A DNA stretch of 6,819 nt from an uncultured Leptolyngbya sp. (lineage in GTDB: Bacteria > Cyanobacteriota > Cyanobacteriia > Phormidesmidales > Phormidesmidaceae): NCBI GenBank assembly GCA_937899365.1, contig CALBPH010000305.1:1-6819 (forward strand). The letters are read 5' to 3'. The position numbers and the translations under genes were made by a program. Every line of letters starts with the position of its first letter. The first letter of the stretch is position 1. The notes beneath the pieces were generated by a model. It was not told where the DNA came from. It saw nothing but the letters and a program-made list of their open reading frames with translations, and did no database searches. Of this stretch, positions 5,796 to 6,819 are shown piece after piece.

Positions 5796-6458
5796 ATGTC
5801 GTTGACTGAGATTTTTCAGGCGGGTGGAATTGTAATGTGGCCGCTTGCATTGTTCTCGCTGGTTGCGATCGCACTCTCCATAGAGCGTTTAGTTTTCTGG
5901 GCGCGCATTAATCGCAATCAGCGTAAGGTTGTTAAAAAAATTCTAGCCACCTATCGCCGTACACCGATGGATGTATTTGGTCTACTGCGACAGAGTATTC
6001 ATCTACCCATTTCTCGAATTTTTCTTGAGGCGCTGGAGCTAGAAAAGGCATCTCCTAGCCAATTTCGCCTTGCGTTAGAAAGTGCGACTCAAGCAGAGCT
6101 ACCGATTCTCAAACGCTTCAACACGATTTTCCAAACCATTATCGCAGTTTCCCCCCTATTGGGTCTGTTGTGGACAATCTTGTGTTTGATTCGCTCCTTT
6201 GATGCCATTGAACTTAGTGGCATTGGTTCCAATGCAGAAGTGGTCACGGGCGGCATCAGTGAGGCATTAGTCTCGACAGCAGCAGGTATGGTTGTGGCAA
6301 TCTTCACCTTGTTGTTTGCCAATCTATTCCGTGGTCTTTACAAGCGGCAGATTGCACTTTTACAAGAGCATGGAGGGCAGCTAGAATTGCTATACGAAGG
6401 TCACTATGCAAATCAGCTGTCTACCATCGAAGGAACTCCTGAATATGCAAATCCATGA
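5796..6458 (+). CDS. exbB: ExbB proton-channel protein (MotA/TolQ/ExbB family)
   Basis: This is a 220-residue inner-membrane protein that forms, with ExbD, the proton-driven motor energising TonB. The first helix lies at about 11-33 (GGIVMWPLALFSLVAIALSIERLVF). A large cytoplasmic domain follows, then helix two at about 112-135 (TIIAVSPLLGLL...LIRSF) and helix three at about 154-176 (SEALVSTAAGMVVAIFTLLFANLF). The threonines that line the channel in E. coli ExbB have counterparts at T127 and T161. Length fits the shorter cyanobacterial ExbB type. The start is fixed by AGGGG. The gene overlaps exbD by 14 bases and is divergent from tonB, making a complete TonB-ExbB-ExbD set. Two residues are odd: the family motif GLLGTxxG reads GLLWTILC, with W126 and C130 at normally invariant glycines. 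These crowd the inter-helix packing and may impair function. TolQ is less likely because the partner is ExbD-like and tonB is adjacent. Confidence 0.92.
   Translation: MSLTEIFQAGGIVMWPLALFSLVAIALSIERLVFWARINRNQRKVVKKILATYRRTPMDVFGLLRQSIHLPISRIFLEALELEKASPSQFRLALESATQAELPILKRFNTIFQTIIAVSPLLGLLWTILCLIRSFDAIELSGIGSNAEVVTGGISEALVSTAAGMVVAIFTLLFANLFRGLYKRQIALLQEHGGQLELLYEGHYANQLSTIEGTPEYANP
5865..5872. repeat. HIP1 octamer
   Basis: A third GCGATCGC, in the first membrane helix of exbB. Three copies in 6.8 kb are far more than chance predicts. Confidence 0.8.
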
Positions 6459-6819
6459 CAATGAGTTAGAAGACGAATTTGAAATTAATATTCTGCCAAT
6501 GATCGATGTCATCTTCGCGATCCTGGCATTTTTTATCGTCTCCACCCTGTTTCTAACTCGCACCGAAGGATTGCCAGTTAATCTTCCAGAAGCCGACACC
6601 TCTAAGCCCCAAGAACCTGCAGATTTTACAGTCACAATTAAACCCGATGGACGTCTTTTTCTAGACGAACTATCGGTTACCGAAGAGACCCTGCGCCAGC
6701 AAATCGTTGATCAGCTTGAACCCGAACAAGAGGCACTGATTACAATCAAAGCAGACGAGCAAACATACCATGGCCAAGTCATTACCGTCATGGATGAATT
6801 ACGGGCCATTGAGGGAGCA
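6445..6819 (+). CDS. exbD: ExbD biopolymer transport protein, 3' end cut by the window edge
   Basis: The 125 visible codons encode the partner of ExbB. A short acidic cytoplasmic N-terminus leads into one membrane helix (about 14-36, INILPMIDVIFAILAFFIVSTLF) containing D21, the counterpart of the essential proton-carrying Asp25 of E. coli ExbD. The periplasmic domain follows, with LPVNLPEA after the helix, the FTVTIKPDGRLFLD strand pair and VITVMDELRAI near the cut. Typical family length is about 135-140 residues, so only about 10-15 residues should be missing. The ATG at 6445 lies within the last codons of exbB (14-base overlap) with AAGGA ten bases before it, pointing to translational coupling. 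All visible motifs look normal, in contrast with the altered ExbB motif. Confidence 0.93.
   Translation, partial: MQIHDNELEDEFEINILPMIDVIFAILAFFIVSTLFLTRTEGLPVNLPEADTSKPQEPADFTVTIKPDGRLFLDELSVTEETLRQQIVDQLEPEQEALITIKADEQTYHGQVITVMDELRAIEGA

Noticed and set aside
5644..5874. Short minus-strand open frame in the intergenic region
   Set aside because: It runs antisense into exbB, has no ribosome site or recognisable protein features, and would cover the regulatory sites.
1..6819. CRISPR arrays, tRNA or rRNA genes, insertion sequences
   Set aside because: No spaced direct repeats, RNA gene signatures or transposase-like frames were seen; the only repeats are the coding tandem arrays in tonB, HIP1 sites and the two dyads.

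Overview
The window looks cyanobacterial. It has three copies of the HIP1 octamer GCGATCGC (1725, 3014 and 5865), which is strongly over-represented in cyanobacterial genomes, and its proteins resemble cyanobacterial iron-uptake proteins. The theme is TonB-dependent import of a ferric siderophore or similar chelate. No known gene family is absent from this picture, and I do not see a wholly new system. The unusual points are the TonB architecture and the number of disrupted genes.

Layout: positions 1-579 (minus) hold the first 193 codons of a YghU/YfcG-type glutathione S-transferase, cut by the window edge. Upstream of it, 611-863 (minus) is the broken C-terminal remnant of a thioredoxin/peroxiredoxin-like protein. 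Then comes a tightly packed minus-strand operon, read from high to low coordinates: tonB (about 5457-3810), a FecC-type permease (3804-2779), a FecD-type permease (2774-1719) and a FecE-type ATPase (1722-910). Gaps are 5 and 4 bases, and the last junction is an ATGA overlap. A 311-base divergent intergenic region (5485-5795) carries a Fur-box-like 7-1-7 palindrome and a second dyad. Beyond it, exbB (5796-6458) and exbD (6445 to the window end, partial) run on the plus strand and overlap by 14 bases.

How they fit: ExbB and ExbD use the proton gradient to energise TonB, which drives an outer-membrane receptor (not in the window). The substrate would then pass to a periplasmic binding protein (also not in the window) and through the FecC/FecD permease powered by FecE. 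The divergent arrangement with a central Fur-like site suggests both arms respond together to iron.

Integrity: as given, the locus is damaged. tonB has a frameshift plus stops at 5064-5070. fecC has an in-frame TAA at codon 120. exbB lacks two glycines that are nearly invariant in its proton-channel family, and fecD has unexpected charged residues in a membrane helix. The thioredoxin-like gene is truncated and frameshifted. By contrast, fecE, the GST and the visible part of exbD look sound. This fits either recent decay of an iron-uptake locus or sequence errors; only reads or relatives can decide.
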